The translations under genes and the position numbers were made by a program. 64,000 nucleotides of DNA, from positions 35,280 through 99,279 of the forward strand of contig NZ_JAEUFG010000016.1 of NCBI RefSeq assembly GCF_018588585.1, in the 5' to 3' direction. Source of the DNA: Bacillus sp. SM2101 (GTDB lineage: Bacteria > Bacillota > Bacilli > Bacillales > SM2101). Shown here piece by piece: positions 45,257 through 54,246 of the stretch. The number at the start of each line of letters is the position of its first letter. The stretch's first letter is position 1. Under the pieces are notes generated by a model. It worked only from the letters and a program-made list of their open reading frames with translations. It was not told the origin of the DNA and made no database searches.

Positions 45257-46744
45257 TTGGGGAAGTTTAGGTTATTGACACTTATAATTGGGGGAATTTC
45301 TTTCATATTAGTTGGGTGTCAACAAACAACTTCAAATGACAATTCAACATCTATAAATATATTAGATATACCAAAGGAAACTCCAAATGAAGAGGAGGTT
45401 GTTACATTTGATATTATTGCTCAATCAACTGTTTGGGAAATAAAAGGTACACGATTTGAAGCTTGGACTTATAATAACGAAATTCCTGGAGAGGAGATTC
45501 GTGTAACCGAGGGAGATTTCATACGTGTTAATTTAAAGAACAACCTTGATGAGCCAGTAACGATTCATTGGCACGGCATGGTTCTCCCTAACATGATGGA
45601 CGGTGTAGCTGGTGTGACACAAAATGCAGTGCAGCCTGATGAGGAATATACCTATGAGTTTGAGGCAATAGAAGCAGGGACGTATTGGTATCATTCTCAC
45701 CAAGATAGTGGTAATCAAGTAGATAGAGGTTTATATGGCGCGCTAATCGTTGAACCTATGGAGAAATCTTATGACCAAGATGTTGTACTAATGGTAGATG
45801 AATGGTCTATAGGTGAAAGTGGTGGAATGATGGACCATATGTCCGGTGGCACACCTGGAGAGATGGACTCACAGATGACCTATGGAACCTTTACTGTAAA
45901 TGGTAAAAGTGCCCCAAATATCGACCCTATTGTTGCTAATTTTGGGGAAAGAGTAAGACTGCGTCTAGTGAATGCTGGATATCAAAAACACTATTTTTAT
46001 TTACAAGGGAACTCTTATAATTTAGTTGCAAATGACGGTAAAGAAGTAATTGGGGCACCGCTAACTTCTGATGTAATTGAGATAGCTCCTGGTGAGCGGC
46101 TAGATATTGAGTTTAACGCTAATCAGAGTAATAATTGGTATATTTCTAGCGTGAACAATGTGGAAGGTGCCAACGATATAAGAATTCCTATCATCGTAAA
46201 TCACGTTGAAAAGCAAGTGGAAGATATAGATCCTGTTGTAGAAGGAAAAAAGGAGTTATCACTTATTGATTTTACAAACATTGGTGAAATGGAGTCGATT
46301 ATTAGCTCAGAAGCCGAGCCAGACCTGATATACGAAATGGATTTGAACGTTGGGATGGGTATGATGGCAGGTGGTATGACTTACAAGATTAATGGGAAAA
46401 CATTTCCTAATACTGATCCTATTAAAGTTCAGAAAGGTGACGTAGTAAAAGTAACGATTATAAATAATAGTATGTTAGACCATCCGATGCATTTACACGG
46501 TCACTACTTTCAAGTGATAACGAGAAATGGAGAGAGGTTAAAAAATCCATTAGTAAAAGACTTAATTAATGTTAAACCACATGAACAATATGAGATATTA
46601 TTTACTGCTGATAACCCAGGAGAATGGGTCTTTCATTGCCATGACCTTGTCCATGCTGGAAATGGGATGGTAACAGTTGTTAAATACAATGGATATTATT
46701 CACCATTTGAATTAGAAGGAGAGTACTTCAATAAACCCGAATAA
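45257..46744 (+). CDS. mco: Multicopper oxidase, lipoprotein type
   Basis: 495 residues from TTG 45257, which follows AAAGGGGTGAAAGG and gives a normal lipoprotein signal (lipobox LVGC); an ATG 27 bases upstream at 45230 is possible. All four copper-binding segments are present: HWHGM (about residue 104), YHSHQDSG (about 145), HPMHLHGHYF (about 410) and HCHDLVHAGNGM (about 460). Three cupredoxin domains. A Met-rich loop (GGMMDHMSGGTPGEMDSQM) points to cuprous-oxidase activity like CueO. It would oxidise Cu(I) to less toxic Cu(II) outside the membrane, working with CopB. Confidence 0.92.
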   Translation: MGKFRLLTLIIGGISFILVGCQQTTSNDNSTSINILDIPKETPNEEEVVTFDIIAQSTVWEIKGTRFEAWTYNNEIPGEEIRVTEGDFIRVNLKNNLDEPVTIHWHGMVLPNMMDGVAGVTQNAVQPDEEYTYEFEAIEAGTYWYHSHQDSGNQVDRGLYGALIVEPMEKSYDQDVVLMVDEWSIGESGGMMDHMSGGTPGEMDSQMTYGTFTVNGKSAPNIDPIVANFGERVRLRLVNAGYQKHYFYLQGNSYNLVANDGKEVIGAPLTSDVIEIAPGERLDIEFNANQSNNWYISSVNNVEGANDIRIPIIVNHVEKQVEDIDPVVEGKKELSLIDFTNIGEMESIISSEAEPDLIYEMDLNVGMGMMAGGMTYKINGKTFPNTDPIKVQKGDVVKVTIINNSMLDHPMHLHGHYFQVITRNGERLKNPLVKDLINVKPHEQYEILFTADNPGEWVFHCHDLVHAGNGMVTVVKYNGYYSPFELEGEYFNKPE

Positions 46745-46788
46745 GTTTATGTCATATAACGAGTTTCTTATTTTTCTATACTTTCTTT

Positions 46789-46924
46789 ATAATTATGGCT
46801 CTTTTCATAAACTTTACTCATCAGTCATCGTTTTATAGAAGAATAGTTACCTAAAGCCTAGTTGTATACGTGTTTGTTATTTCGTACGAAAAACAACATT
46901 CTATACGAAAACAGTCATAATTAT
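46789..46924 (+). mobile_element. MITE-like repeat copy I with perfect 8-bp target duplication
   Basis: Element 46797-46916 (120 bp): starts GGCTCTTTTCATAAAC, contains ATCGTTTTATAGAAGAATAG and CCTAGTTGTATACGTG, ends TATACGAAAACAGTC. It is flanked on both sides by ATAATTAT (46789-46796 and 46917-46924), a perfect target-site duplication. No transposase inside, so it would move in trans. Confidence 0.82.
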
Positions 46925-46976
46925 TGTATTTAGTGAGCATAAAAGTGTTAACTTGAAAATTAAAGGTGGTTTTGTT

Positions 46977-47708
46977 GTGTATGCTTTATTTAGTCAGATA
47001 AGTAACTTTTTTAGTCAGCCTTTTATGAATATTGCGTATAGCGTTGAAGGTATTCCGCTGGCATCTGCATTTGTTTTGGGCATTGTTGGTGCAATGGCAC
47101 CTTGTCAATTTACAGGGAATATTGGTGCAATTACTCTTTACGGGAATCGGTCCATGCAAGAAAAACTTGCATGGAAAGAAGTGATCTATTTCATTATCGG
47201 GAAAATAACTGCATTTTCTTTACTAGGATTATTAGTATGGTTGCTAGGACGTGAGTTTCAGCAAAGTCTAACCTTATATTTTCCTTGGTTTAGGAAAGTA
47301 ATTGGGCCAATTTTAATATTAATGGGTATTTATTTAATGGGGTTTTTCAAAATGACTTGGAATCTGCAGCTAATTAACATACCAGACAGTTATTTTAAAA
47401 AAAGTAAATTTGGCTCATTTCTAATGGGATTAAGCTTCTCCTTAGCATTCTGTCCAACGATGTTCATCTTATTTTTTGTTACATTAATGCCAATCGTTCT
47501 ATCTACTTCTTATGGAGTTATTTTACCAACAATTTTTGCTTTAGGTACGTCTATCCCTGTTCTAATAGCGTTGTTTTTAATATGGTATTTTGGCTTGGGA
47601 GGTTCATTAATGAAAAAAGGTAGAAAACTAGGGAAACGAATTCAAATGATTGCTGGTATTATCATTATTATAATAGGTATCTTTGATACAATAACTTATT
47701 GGGCTTAA
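46977..47708 (+). CDS. CcdA/DsbD-like thiol transport membrane protein
   Basis: 243 residues from GTG 46977 behind AAAGGTGGTTTTGTT. Six membrane helices; the paired redox Cys appear as GAMAPCQFTGNIG (about residue 42) and LAFCPTMFILFF (about 160), the CcdA signature of Pro-flanked cysteines in helices 1 and 4. It should pass reducing power from cytoplasmic thioredoxin to the outside. In a copper cluster it may keep Cys of copper proteins reduced. A MITE insertion sits right before it and may have separated it from its original promoter. Confidence 0.85.
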   Translation: MYALFSQISNFFSQPFMNIAYSVEGIPLASAFVLGIVGAMAPCQFTGNIGAITLYGNRSMQEKLAWKEVIYFIIGKITAFSLLGLLVWLLGREFQQSLTLYFPWFRKVIGPILILMGIYLMGFFKMTWNLQLINIPDSYFKKSKFGSFLMGLSFSLAFCPTMFILFFVTLMPIVLSTSYGVILPTIFALGTSIPVLIALFLIWYFGLGGSLMKKGRKLGKRIQMIAGIIIIIIGIFDTITYWA

Positions 47709-47711
47709 ACT

Positions 47712-47750
47712 ATAGTCATAGCAGCAACAGACTGCTATGACTATTTTATT
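47712..47750 (+). terminator. Strong terminator after the CcdA-like gene
   Basis: ATAGTCATAGCAG / CTGCTATGACTAT, 13-bp perfect stem with a seven-base loop and TTTTATTT tail. Confidence 0.9.
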
Positions 47751-47814
47751 TAGGACATTTTTTAGAGGAAGTTATGTCATATGGTCAAAGTAAAAGATAA
47801 ATAAAATATTTAAG

Positions 47815-47843
47815 TTGACAATTACCATAGGGGGGTATAGTAT
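47815..47843 (+). promoter_or_regulatory. copB promoter with CsoR-like operator
   Basis: TTGACA at 47815-47820 and TAGTAT at 47838-47843 (17-base spacer). Between them lies TACCATAGGGGGGTATAG, close to the Bacillus CsoR operator pattern TACCC-TA-GGGGGTA. The repressor would sit on the promoter and be released by Cu(I). No csoR gene is coded in the window. Confidence 0.7.
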
Positions 47844-47946
47844 AAAAGTAAGAAAACAACATAAGGTTATTAATTAAGAGTAAGGCTAAAGGCTATTCAA
47901 ATTTTACTTCAACATAAATTCCAATTATGGAAAGGGCGGGTTATTG

Positions 47947-50250
47947 ATGATGAAAGGTAAAAAGACTCATCAAAATGTGGGTAATCCTGAAAGACATACA
48001 CATCAAGAACATGATGACCATAAACAACATGGACATGTAGGACATAATCACCTGGAACATAATAGTCATAATCACCGAGAACATAATAGTCATAATCATA
48101 ACGAGCACGATGGTCATAATCATCAAGAACATAATAGTCATAATCATAACGAACACGATGGTCATAATCACCGAGAACATAATAGTCATAATCACCGAGA
48201 ACATAATAGTCATAATCATAACGAACATGATGGTCATAATCACCGAGAACATAATAATCATAATCATAACGAACACGGGGGGCATAATCACCAAGGCCAT
48301 GGAGGGCATAATCATGGGCATATGATTGCTGACTTTAAGAGGAGATTCTATATTTCTTTAATAGTAACAATACCAATATTAATTTTTTCTCCAATGATCC
48401 AATCGATTTTAGGGTATGAATTAAGTTTTTATGGAGTAAATTATGCTCTGTTTATTTTAGCAACATTCATTTTTTTCTATGGGGGAAAGCCTTTTTTAAC
48501 AGGTTCTTACGATGAGCTGAAACAAAAGAGCCCTGGAATGATGACCTTAATAGCACTTGCGATTGTAGTGGCGTATATATATAGTACCTTGACTGTCTTT
48601 GGTTTATCAGGAAATAATTTCTTCTGGGAATTAGCCACCCTCATTGACATTATGTTATTAGGGCACTGGATAGAAATGCGATCAGTAATGGGAGCTTCTA
48701 ATGCTCTGGAAGAATTAGCGAAAATGATTCCTTCAGAGGCTCATCTGATAGATGAAAATGGAGAAATAACAGATGTTAACATTAGTCATTTAACCCAAGG
48801 AAATAAAGTTCTAGTAAAACCTGGTGAAAAGGTCCCTGTTGATGGAACTATTATTAAGGGGAACTCTTCCATCAACGAATCTATGCTGACAGGTGAATCA
48901 GTACCAGTTGAAAAAACAATAGACGATGGGGTGATTGCAGGATCCATAAATGGAGAAGGATCTTTAACCATACAAGTAGAAAAAACGGGAGAAGATAGCT
49001 ATCTTTCCCAAGTAGTAAAGATGGTTAAAGAAGCCCAAGAATCAAGATCCAAAACACAGGATTTAGCTAATCGAGCTGCTAAATGGTTATTTTATCTAGC
49101 ACTAATTGCTGGGTTCGTTACATTGGTAACATGGTTATTGCTGGGGTACCCTTTTGTTTATGCGTTAGAACGTATGGTAACTGTAATGGTAATTGCTTGT
49201 CCTCATGCTTTAGGTTTAGCAGCTCCATTAGTTGTAGCTAGATCTACAGCATTAGCTGCAAAGCAAGGGTTATTAATCAGAAACCGTGCTAACTTTGAAG
49301 AAGCACGAAATATTCAATCCATTGTCTTTGATAAAACGGGTACTTTAACCGAGGGTGAATTTGGTGTAACTGATATCATGACTGAAAATGGCTATGAAAA
49401 GAAGGATGTTTTACAACTTGCAGCTTCTCTAGAAGTATTGTCTGAACACCCGATTGCTAAAGGGATAGTTGGAGAAGCAAAAGCTCAAAAATTAACTTTT
49501 TATCAGCCAGATGAGTTTGAATCGATGACAGGTAAAGGGCTAAAGGGAATTGTAAAAGGTAAAGAGATTTTACTAGTCAGCCCTGGTTTTGTTAAAGCAA
49601 ATAATATAAGATTTCAACAAGAAACGTTTGAGAGATTATCTGAGCAAGGAAAAACTGTAATCTTTGTATTAATTAATAGTGAAGTAGCTGGAATGATTGC
49701 ACTTGCTGATAAAGTTAGAGAAAGTGCTGAACGTGCAATCGCACGTTTGAAGAATATCAATGTCCAATCGTTGATGTTAACTGGAGATAATTACAAAGTA
49801 GCTCAATGGGTTGGAAAGCAATTGAATTTAGATGATGTAGTTGCAGAGGTATTACCACATGAAAAAGCAGACAAGATAAAAGAACTAAAAGCAACCGGTT
49901 TAAAAATAGCAATGACAGGGGATGGGGTCAATGATGCACCTGCTTTGGCAAACGCTGATCTCGGAATAGCTGTAGGAGCAGGTACTGATGTTGCAATGGA
50001 GACTGCAGATGTTATTTTAGTAAAAAGTAATCCTGAAGATGTTGTGTCCATCCTTGAGCTTTCAAAATCAACATATAGAAAAATGATTCAGAATCTTTGG
50101 TGGGCAACAGGGTATAATATTGTCGCGATTCCACTTGCAGCTGGAATCCTATCACCAATAGGAATCGTATTAAGTCCAGCAGTAGGAGCTGTATTAATGT
50201 CTCTAAGTACTGTAATTGTTGCGATAAACGCACGATTGTTCAAAGGTTAA
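47947..50250 (+). CDS. copB: Copper-translocating P1B-type ATPase, CopB class, with His-rich N-terminus
   Basis: 767 residues. Residues about 10-125 are a His/Asn-rich arm of repeats such as EHNSHNHNEHDGHNH, an extended metal-binding region. The ATPase core follows: TGES (about 316), the CPH motif of CopB-class pumps in CPHALGLAAP (about 418), phosphorylation site DKTGTLTEG (about 462) and TGDGVNDAP (about 657). CPH-type pumps export Cu(II)/Cu(I) or Ag. TTG/ATG starts cluster at 47944-47950 behind AAAGGGCGGG; 47947 is taken. A CsoR-like operator precedes it. Confidence 0.93.
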   Translation: MMKGKKTHQNVGNPERHTHQEHDDHKQHGHVGHNHLEHNSHNHREHNSHNHNEHDGHNHQEHNSHNHNEHDGHNHREHNSHNHREHNSHNHNEHDGHNHREHNNHNHNEHGGHNHQGHGGHNHGHMIADFKRRFYISLIVTIPILIFSPMIQSILGYELSFYGVNYALFILATFIFFYGGKPFLTGSYDELKQKSPGMMTLIALAIVVAYIYSTLTVFGLSGNNFFWELATLIDIMLLGHWIEMRSVMGASNALEELAKMIPSEAHLIDENGEITDVNISHLTQGNKVLVKPGEKVPVDGTIIKGNSSINESMLTGESVPVEKTIDDGVIAGSINGEGSLTIQVEKTGEDSYLSQVVKMVKEAQESRSKTQDLANRAAKWLFYLALIAGFVTLVTWLLLGYPFVYALERMVTVMVIACPHALGLAAPLVVARSTALAAKQGLLIRNRANFEEARNIQSIVFDKTGTLTEGEFGVTDIMTENGYEKKDVLQLAASLEVLSEHPIAKGIVGEAKAQKLTFYQPDEFESMTGKGLKGIVKGKEILLVSPGFVKANNIRFQQETFERLSEQGKTVIFVLINSEVAGMIALADKVRESAERAIARLKNINVQSLMLTGDNYKVAQWVGKQLNLDDVVAEVLPHEKADKIKELKATGLKIAMTGDGVNDAPALANADLGIAVGAGTDVAMETADVILVKSNPEDVVSILELSKSTYRKMIQNLWWATGYNIVAIPLAAGILSPIGIVLSPAVGAVLMSLSTVIVAINARLFKG

Positions 50251-50288
50251 GATTGGAAAATATTGATAAAAAATATTAATAAGTTAAG

Positions 50289-50330
50289 AAACGCCACTAA
50301 AGACTAAATAGTTTTGAGGTGGTGTTTTTT
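50289..50330 (+). terminator. Terminator after copB
   Basis: AACGCCAC / GTGGTGTT stem with a long loop and seven T. Confidence 0.75.
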
Positions 50331-50453
50331 TGTAGGTGAAAGATTACCCAACACTTTTCTTTCGAAAAACTTTATAGTAAATTCCAATCTTCATAAAAAA
50401 TCTATAATTTTCTATTATAATAGCACTGTATTCGAAGGAGGGGTCATATTTTA

Positions 50454-50604
50454 GGCTGTTTTCGCATTGATAGTTGTTTACGTGCTAAGAAATAAATACG
50501 GTATAACTTTAGTGAGTGGTACCTTTCTGCTATAAAACCAGAAAAACCCCCCCGTTATAGTGGTTTAAATTAGCAAAATAACAACAAAGAGTAGGAAACG
50601 GACC
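50454..50604 (-). repeat. MITE-like interspersed repeat, copy J (about 150 bp)
   Basis: On the plus strand: GGCTGTTTTCGCATTG at the left, TTTACGTGCTAAGAAATAAA and CTGCTATAAAACCAG inside, and AACAACAAAGAGTAGGAAACGGACC at the right (positions 50580-50604); this is the reverse of the family. The ends are partly decayed. Confidence 0.55.
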
Positions 50605-50656
50605 TTTATTTAAGCTAGTATGACTAGAAATAATTTAATGAAGAGAGGAATTTTTG

Positions 50657-51484
50657 ATGAAACCCATATTTAGTATAGGTCCGCTTTCAATATATTTTTT
50701 CGGTTTAATGATAGCTATTGGTGTAATGGCAGGTTTAGCTATTTTAACTAGAGAAGCAAAACGTAGGGGACTTAATTATAAATTATTGATAGATGGTGCA
50801 ATCTACTCTTTCATTGGTGGAGTAATAGGAGCTCGAATTATTTATGTATTCATGTACGATCCTATCTATTTTATTAATAATCCATTAGAAATTATATTCA
50901 TTCATAACGGCGGACTCTCAATACATGGTGGTATTTTAGGTGGTCTTGCTGTTGGGTATATATTTTTGAAGCGTCACAAGATGCCGATTTGGGAAACATT
51001 AGATATTGTCGCGCCAGCATTAATATTAGCTCAAGGGATTAGTAGAATTGGTTGTGATGTATTTGGTGGTCCAATTTCACAGGCATTACCTTGGGGAATG
51101 GAAGTAAATGGAGAGTATCTTCATCCATCTCAAGCATACGAATTTTTATTAGATTATTTGTTATTTGGGTACCTATGGTTACGCTTGAAAAAATCATCTT
51201 ACCATGGGCAAATCTTTATTCATTATTTAATTGGTTATATGATCATACGAGCAATTGTGGAATTCTCAAGAATTAATCCGATGATATTAGGTACGATATC
51301 TGTTAGTCATTTAATGAGTATTGTAGGTATAACCATCGGAATATTCTTAATGAAATATTTGAAACCAAGAACCACTATTAATAATGATAATGTAATAACA
51401 GCAAAAGATTATTATAAAACAATATTTGCAGTAATTGTATTGATGCTTTTATCGGTCATTATTTATTTTGGGGTACAGGGGTGA
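50657..51484 (+). CDS. lgt: Prolipoprotein diacylglyceryl transferase (second Lgt, copper-island type)
   Basis: 275 residues from ATG 50657 behind AAGAGAGGAATTTTTG. Seven membrane helices; family elements GGLSIHGGILGG, ISRIGCDVFGG (the usual RIGNF/NGE region is changed to RIGCDVFGG) and HPSQAYEFLLDY, plus GLMIAIGV at the start. The enzyme transfers diacylglycerol onto lipobox Cys. Extra Lgt copies are known in firmicute copper-resistance islands, where they probably serve the copper lipoproteins such as the oxidase and BNR protein coded here. The Cys in the signature is odd. Confidence 0.9.
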   Translation: MKPIFSIGPLSIYFFGLMIAIGVMAGLAILTREAKRRGLNYKLLIDGAIYSFIGGVIGARIIYVFMYDPIYFINNPLEIIFIHNGGLSIHGGILGGLAVGYIFLKRHKMPIWETLDIVAPALILAQGISRIGCDVFGGPISQALPWGMEVNGEYLHPSQAYEFLLDYLLFGYLWLRLKKSSYHGQIFIHYLIGYMIIRAIVEFSRINPMILGTISVSHLMSIVGITIGIFLMKYLKPRTTINNDNVITAKDYYKTIFAVIVLMLLSVIIYFGVQG

Positions 51485-51857
51485 AGATCAGCTTAATAGT
51501 TGAAAAAACACCTTTCACACAGTTGAGAACATATATGCATTTTATCTGCAGAAAAAACAATTAACATATAAAGATATTATAAAAGGTTATGGTATTGAGA
51601 CGGGAGTGATGGTTCAGAAATTCATAATTAATAGCATATTGTTAGATCGGCCCTTTTCTAAAATTTTGTTTAAGTTATTAAATTGAACAGCATGGTGAAG
51701 CTATATGATACTTTCATCCTTAAACTAGTAGGAAAAGAGCCACTAACGTCAGTTAGTATGCCCATTTAGTTTTAAGTACAAAAAAATAACACCGTTCAAA
51801 GTTTACAGTCATTTGACATATGACTTCATTATTAAAATTGATCTATGGGAGGTATTA
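51485..51857. other. Intergenic region, decayed repeat only
   Basis: No gene. CGGCCCTTTTCTAAAATTTTG near 51649 and ACCGTTCAAAGTTTAC near 51792 look like worn MITE ends in opposite orientation. Confidence 0.35.
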
Positions 51858-52151
51858 ATGATGGAATGGATTTTACTTTTACTGCTTCTTTTATGTCCAT
51901 TATCAATGGTCTTTATGATGAAAGGTCATAATCATGGAAAACATCAACATGGTCATCGTCATGGGAAACATCAATTTGGTCATAATGCTACTGTACAAAG
52001 TGATTTATCGAGTGAAGAAGAACAGTCTTCTAGATTAGACAGCTATAAAGTTAAGCAATTAGAAGGTGAACTTACTATGTTAAGAGAACAACATGAATTG
52101 CTTAAAGAAAAATTTGATGACTCTATCGAAAGTAATGCAAAGAATAAGTAA
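51858..52151 (+). CDS. His-rich single-pass membrane peptide (97 aa)
   Basis: ATG 51858 follows TGGGAGGTATTA. One membrane helix at the start (EWILLLLLLLCPLSMVFMM), then HNHGKHQHGHRHGKHQFGH, a dense His cluster for metal binding, then an acidic coiled-coil helix (QLEGELTMLREQHELLKEK). Small Met/His-rich membrane peptides with this plan (DUF2933-like) accompany copper pumps in Bacillaceae. It may buffer or hand over copper. A stretch of 390 bases without a gene follows. Confidence 0.72.
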   Translation: MMEWILLLLLLLCPLSMVFMMKGHNHGKHQHGHRHGKHQFGHNATVQSDLSSEEEQSSRLDSYKVKQLEGELTMLREQHELLKEKFDDSIESNAKNK

Positions 52152-52636
52152 AGCTGGAGAAGGAGTCAACAGGGTGAAGAATCTAATGATGTAGTTAAAT
52201 AAATCGAACTACAAAGGAGATCATTGATAGAACCCTGTATACCAAGAAGCTCATGAAATCTCATGTCAATCACTTATAAAGTGGTGGATGTAATTAATAT
52301 GGAAGCTACCCACCTTGTAAATGAATAACAATTAAATGATTGCAGGTTGATGTTGATTTAACTACTCATTCAGGTGATTTGACCGAATTAAAGCTAGATA
52401 AGAATATTTTTTGAGTAGATGATTAGCACAAAGTATGTGTTAGAAATTTTGTTATCCAAAGGTCAATTCAAAATTTTATCTTCAAATAAATAACTTTTAT
52501 ATTAATACCGTAGTTTTGGATTACACGTCTAGGTGATTTAAGTTGAATCATCTGATGTTTGTAGGGATATCTGTACTAGTTGCAATAGTAAATGCATATA
52601 TTGATGTACATGCTATTAAACTAGGATGTGATAAAT
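52152..52636. other. Intergenic region, no supported gene
   Basis: Open frames here are short and lack ribosome sites. One from 52543 overlaps the next gene in another frame and is not supported. Confidence 0.35.
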
Positions 52637-53395
52637 ATGATTATGTCAAAAGCGTTATTAATGACAATTATAACACCACTCTTATTAACCTTTTATATTT
52701 CCTTATGCTTGGTTATACAAAGAAAAAACATAACAAGTATGACTAGTATGACGATTACAATGACAGTCGGTATGATGAATGGTTTGTTAAGTGGAGTGAT
52801 CTTTGGGGTTTTTTTAAATGGAAATCTCTTTTTATCTACTGTCTTAGGAATGGGTGTTGGGTTTATATGTGGAAGTATGGTTGGGCTACTGAATGGAATC
52901 ATACCAGTATTAAATGGAATGTTGTCAGGTTTAATGGGAGGAATGATGGGAGCAATGTTAGGTGAGATGGTAATGGTTCAATATCAGGAATCAACCATCA
53001 AAATTTTTTTTACATTAGTGATTGTTTCTCTCATTCTAGCTTTAAATTTGTTGAATGAAGAAACGCAAAAACCTTTCACTCAGCCCTTCAATAAAATGCT
53101 TGAACATCCAATAGCTTCAGCTATTATTCTTATTGGATTTTTCTATATATACAATAATATGGGACTAATAGTTAACACTGAGTCGTTACAAGTTGATTTA
53201 GATATAGAACATAATCACATAATTGATAATTGTAGAGACCTGCTAATGGTGAGGGTTAGAGGGATTAGAACAATTTATAGGCGCTATGCAATAAATTATC
53301 ATAGTAAGGAAGGATTTGAATATATTGATCATAGTTTCAGAAGAAATGATGTCTCCAAGGATATTTGTGTATATATATATTACTTAATTCGATAA
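52637..53395 (+). CDS. Gly/Met-rich multi-pass membrane protein of the copper island (252 aa)
   Basis: ATG 52637 follows AGGATGTGATAAAT. About six membrane helices with glycine-zipper stretches (VGMMNGLLSGVIFGVFL, NGMLSGLMGGMMGAMLGEM) up to residue about 180. The last 60 residues are charged and Arg-rich (RDLLMVRVRGIRTIYRRYA), unlike the front part, so the end may be a frameshifted or replaced tail. Similar Met/Gly-rich membrane proteins occur next to copper genes in Bacillaceae; function unknown. Confidence 0.6.
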   Translation: MIMSKALLMTIITPLLLTFYISLCLVIQRKNITSMTSMTITMTVGMMNGLLSGVIFGVFLNGNLFLSTVLGMGVGFICGSMVGLLNGIIPVLNGMLSGLMGGMMGAMLGEMVMVQYQESTIKIFFTLVIVSLILALNLLNEETQKPFTQPFNKMLEHPIASAIILIGFFYIYNNMGLIVNTESLQVDLDIEHNHIIDNCRDLLMVRVRGIRTIYRRYAINYHSKEGFEYIDHSFRRNDVSKDICVYIYYLIR

Positions 53396-53505
53396 TGAGA
53401 AAACAGCCCTAAAAAATAGAGATCATTTAAGTTGAAGTCATGAAAAGATATTGACATTTCAAATATATCAAGCTATTATATTAATTATTCACGACAATAT
53501 ATTGT

Positions 53506-53578
53506 GATTCCGTAGCTCAGCTGGGAGAGCGCTACCTTGACAGGGTAGAGGTCGCTGGTTCGAGACCAGTCGGAATCA
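53506..53578 (+). tRNA. tRNA-Val (GAC)
   Basis: 73 nt. Acceptor GATTCCG / CGGAATC, D arm GCTCAGCTGGGAGAGC, anticodon stem CTACC / GGTAG with loop TTGACAG (anticodon GAC), T arm CTGGTTCGAGACCAG, discriminator A; CCA not encoded. A terminator follows. Prophage remnants begin just downstream, so it may mark the attachment site. Confidence 0.95.
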
Positions 53579-53581
53579 TCC

Positions 53582-53624
53582 TAACGCTAGAATCCTTGAT
53601 AAATCAATGGTTCTAGCGTTTTTT
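53582..53624 (+). terminator. Terminator of tRNA-Val
   Basis: AACGCTAGAA / TTCTAGCGTT with T-run, directly after the tRNA. Confidence 0.9.
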
Positions 53625-53814
53625 ATTTCCGTTGACTTGTGCTTTGGCTTAGTCGCAGGGTTACGCTCCCATTAACCCGCAAGGCAGCGGTGCTAGATGC
53701 GTAAACAAAGCCTCTTAAATCGATTACTCCGAATCAAAAATATGGGGGGTAGCGGTGCTGTAGAGGTATTTATCCATCATATTCCTTTAGTTAATTTACT
53801 TAAAGGAGACGAAT

Positions 53815-54175
53815 ATTAAGGCAACAAAACGACGTGGTAAAGCTACTAAAAACGCAAGAGTAATCGGGCAACAGAAATCTATCAACGATTTAGAAGAATT
53901 GTTTTCACGATTTAAAGCGATTAAAATAGCCGAAGGTCGTGCGGAGAAAACTCTAAAACAGTACGATCACAACTACGGTTTTATTCGTGATTATTTAGGG
54001 TGCAACGGAATTGATGGAAATATAAAATGTATTAGAAAAATACCATTAGAGACTCTATTGTATTTATGCGTGAAAGACTAGTGAAATTAAGATCATAAAT
54101 ATAAAACCGATAAGGACAAGGAAGTCGGGTTATCTCCAGTGACTATTAATACGCGTCTAAAAATGGTCGTCCTCA
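53815..54175 (+). pseudogene. Tyrosine integrase N-terminal remnant (prophage)
   Basis: The frame from 53821 reads RRGKATKNARVIGQQKS, then LEELFSRFKAIKIAEGRAEKTLKQYDHNY, the SAM-like N-terminal domain of tyrosine recombinases, and stops at 54081. After a frameshift, GLSPVTINTRLK, another integrase hallmark, is read near 54133-54168. The catalytic domain is missing. A good ribosome site (AAAGGAG) is followed by ATT where ATG is expected (53815), so the start codon also seems lost. It lies 240 bases past tRNA-Val, as integrases often do. Confidence 0.75.
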
Positions 54176-54246
54176 ACGAAGATAATTTTGTCTGAGAGCG
54201 ATTGGTCAATATTAGTTAAAGGAGGCGGTCAGTGCGCGAGTTAACG

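Noticed and set aside
52543..52746. 67-codon hydrophobic frame before the Gly/Met-rich membrane protein
   Set aside because: It overlaps that gene in another frame; no ribosome site, and the second half looks non-coding.
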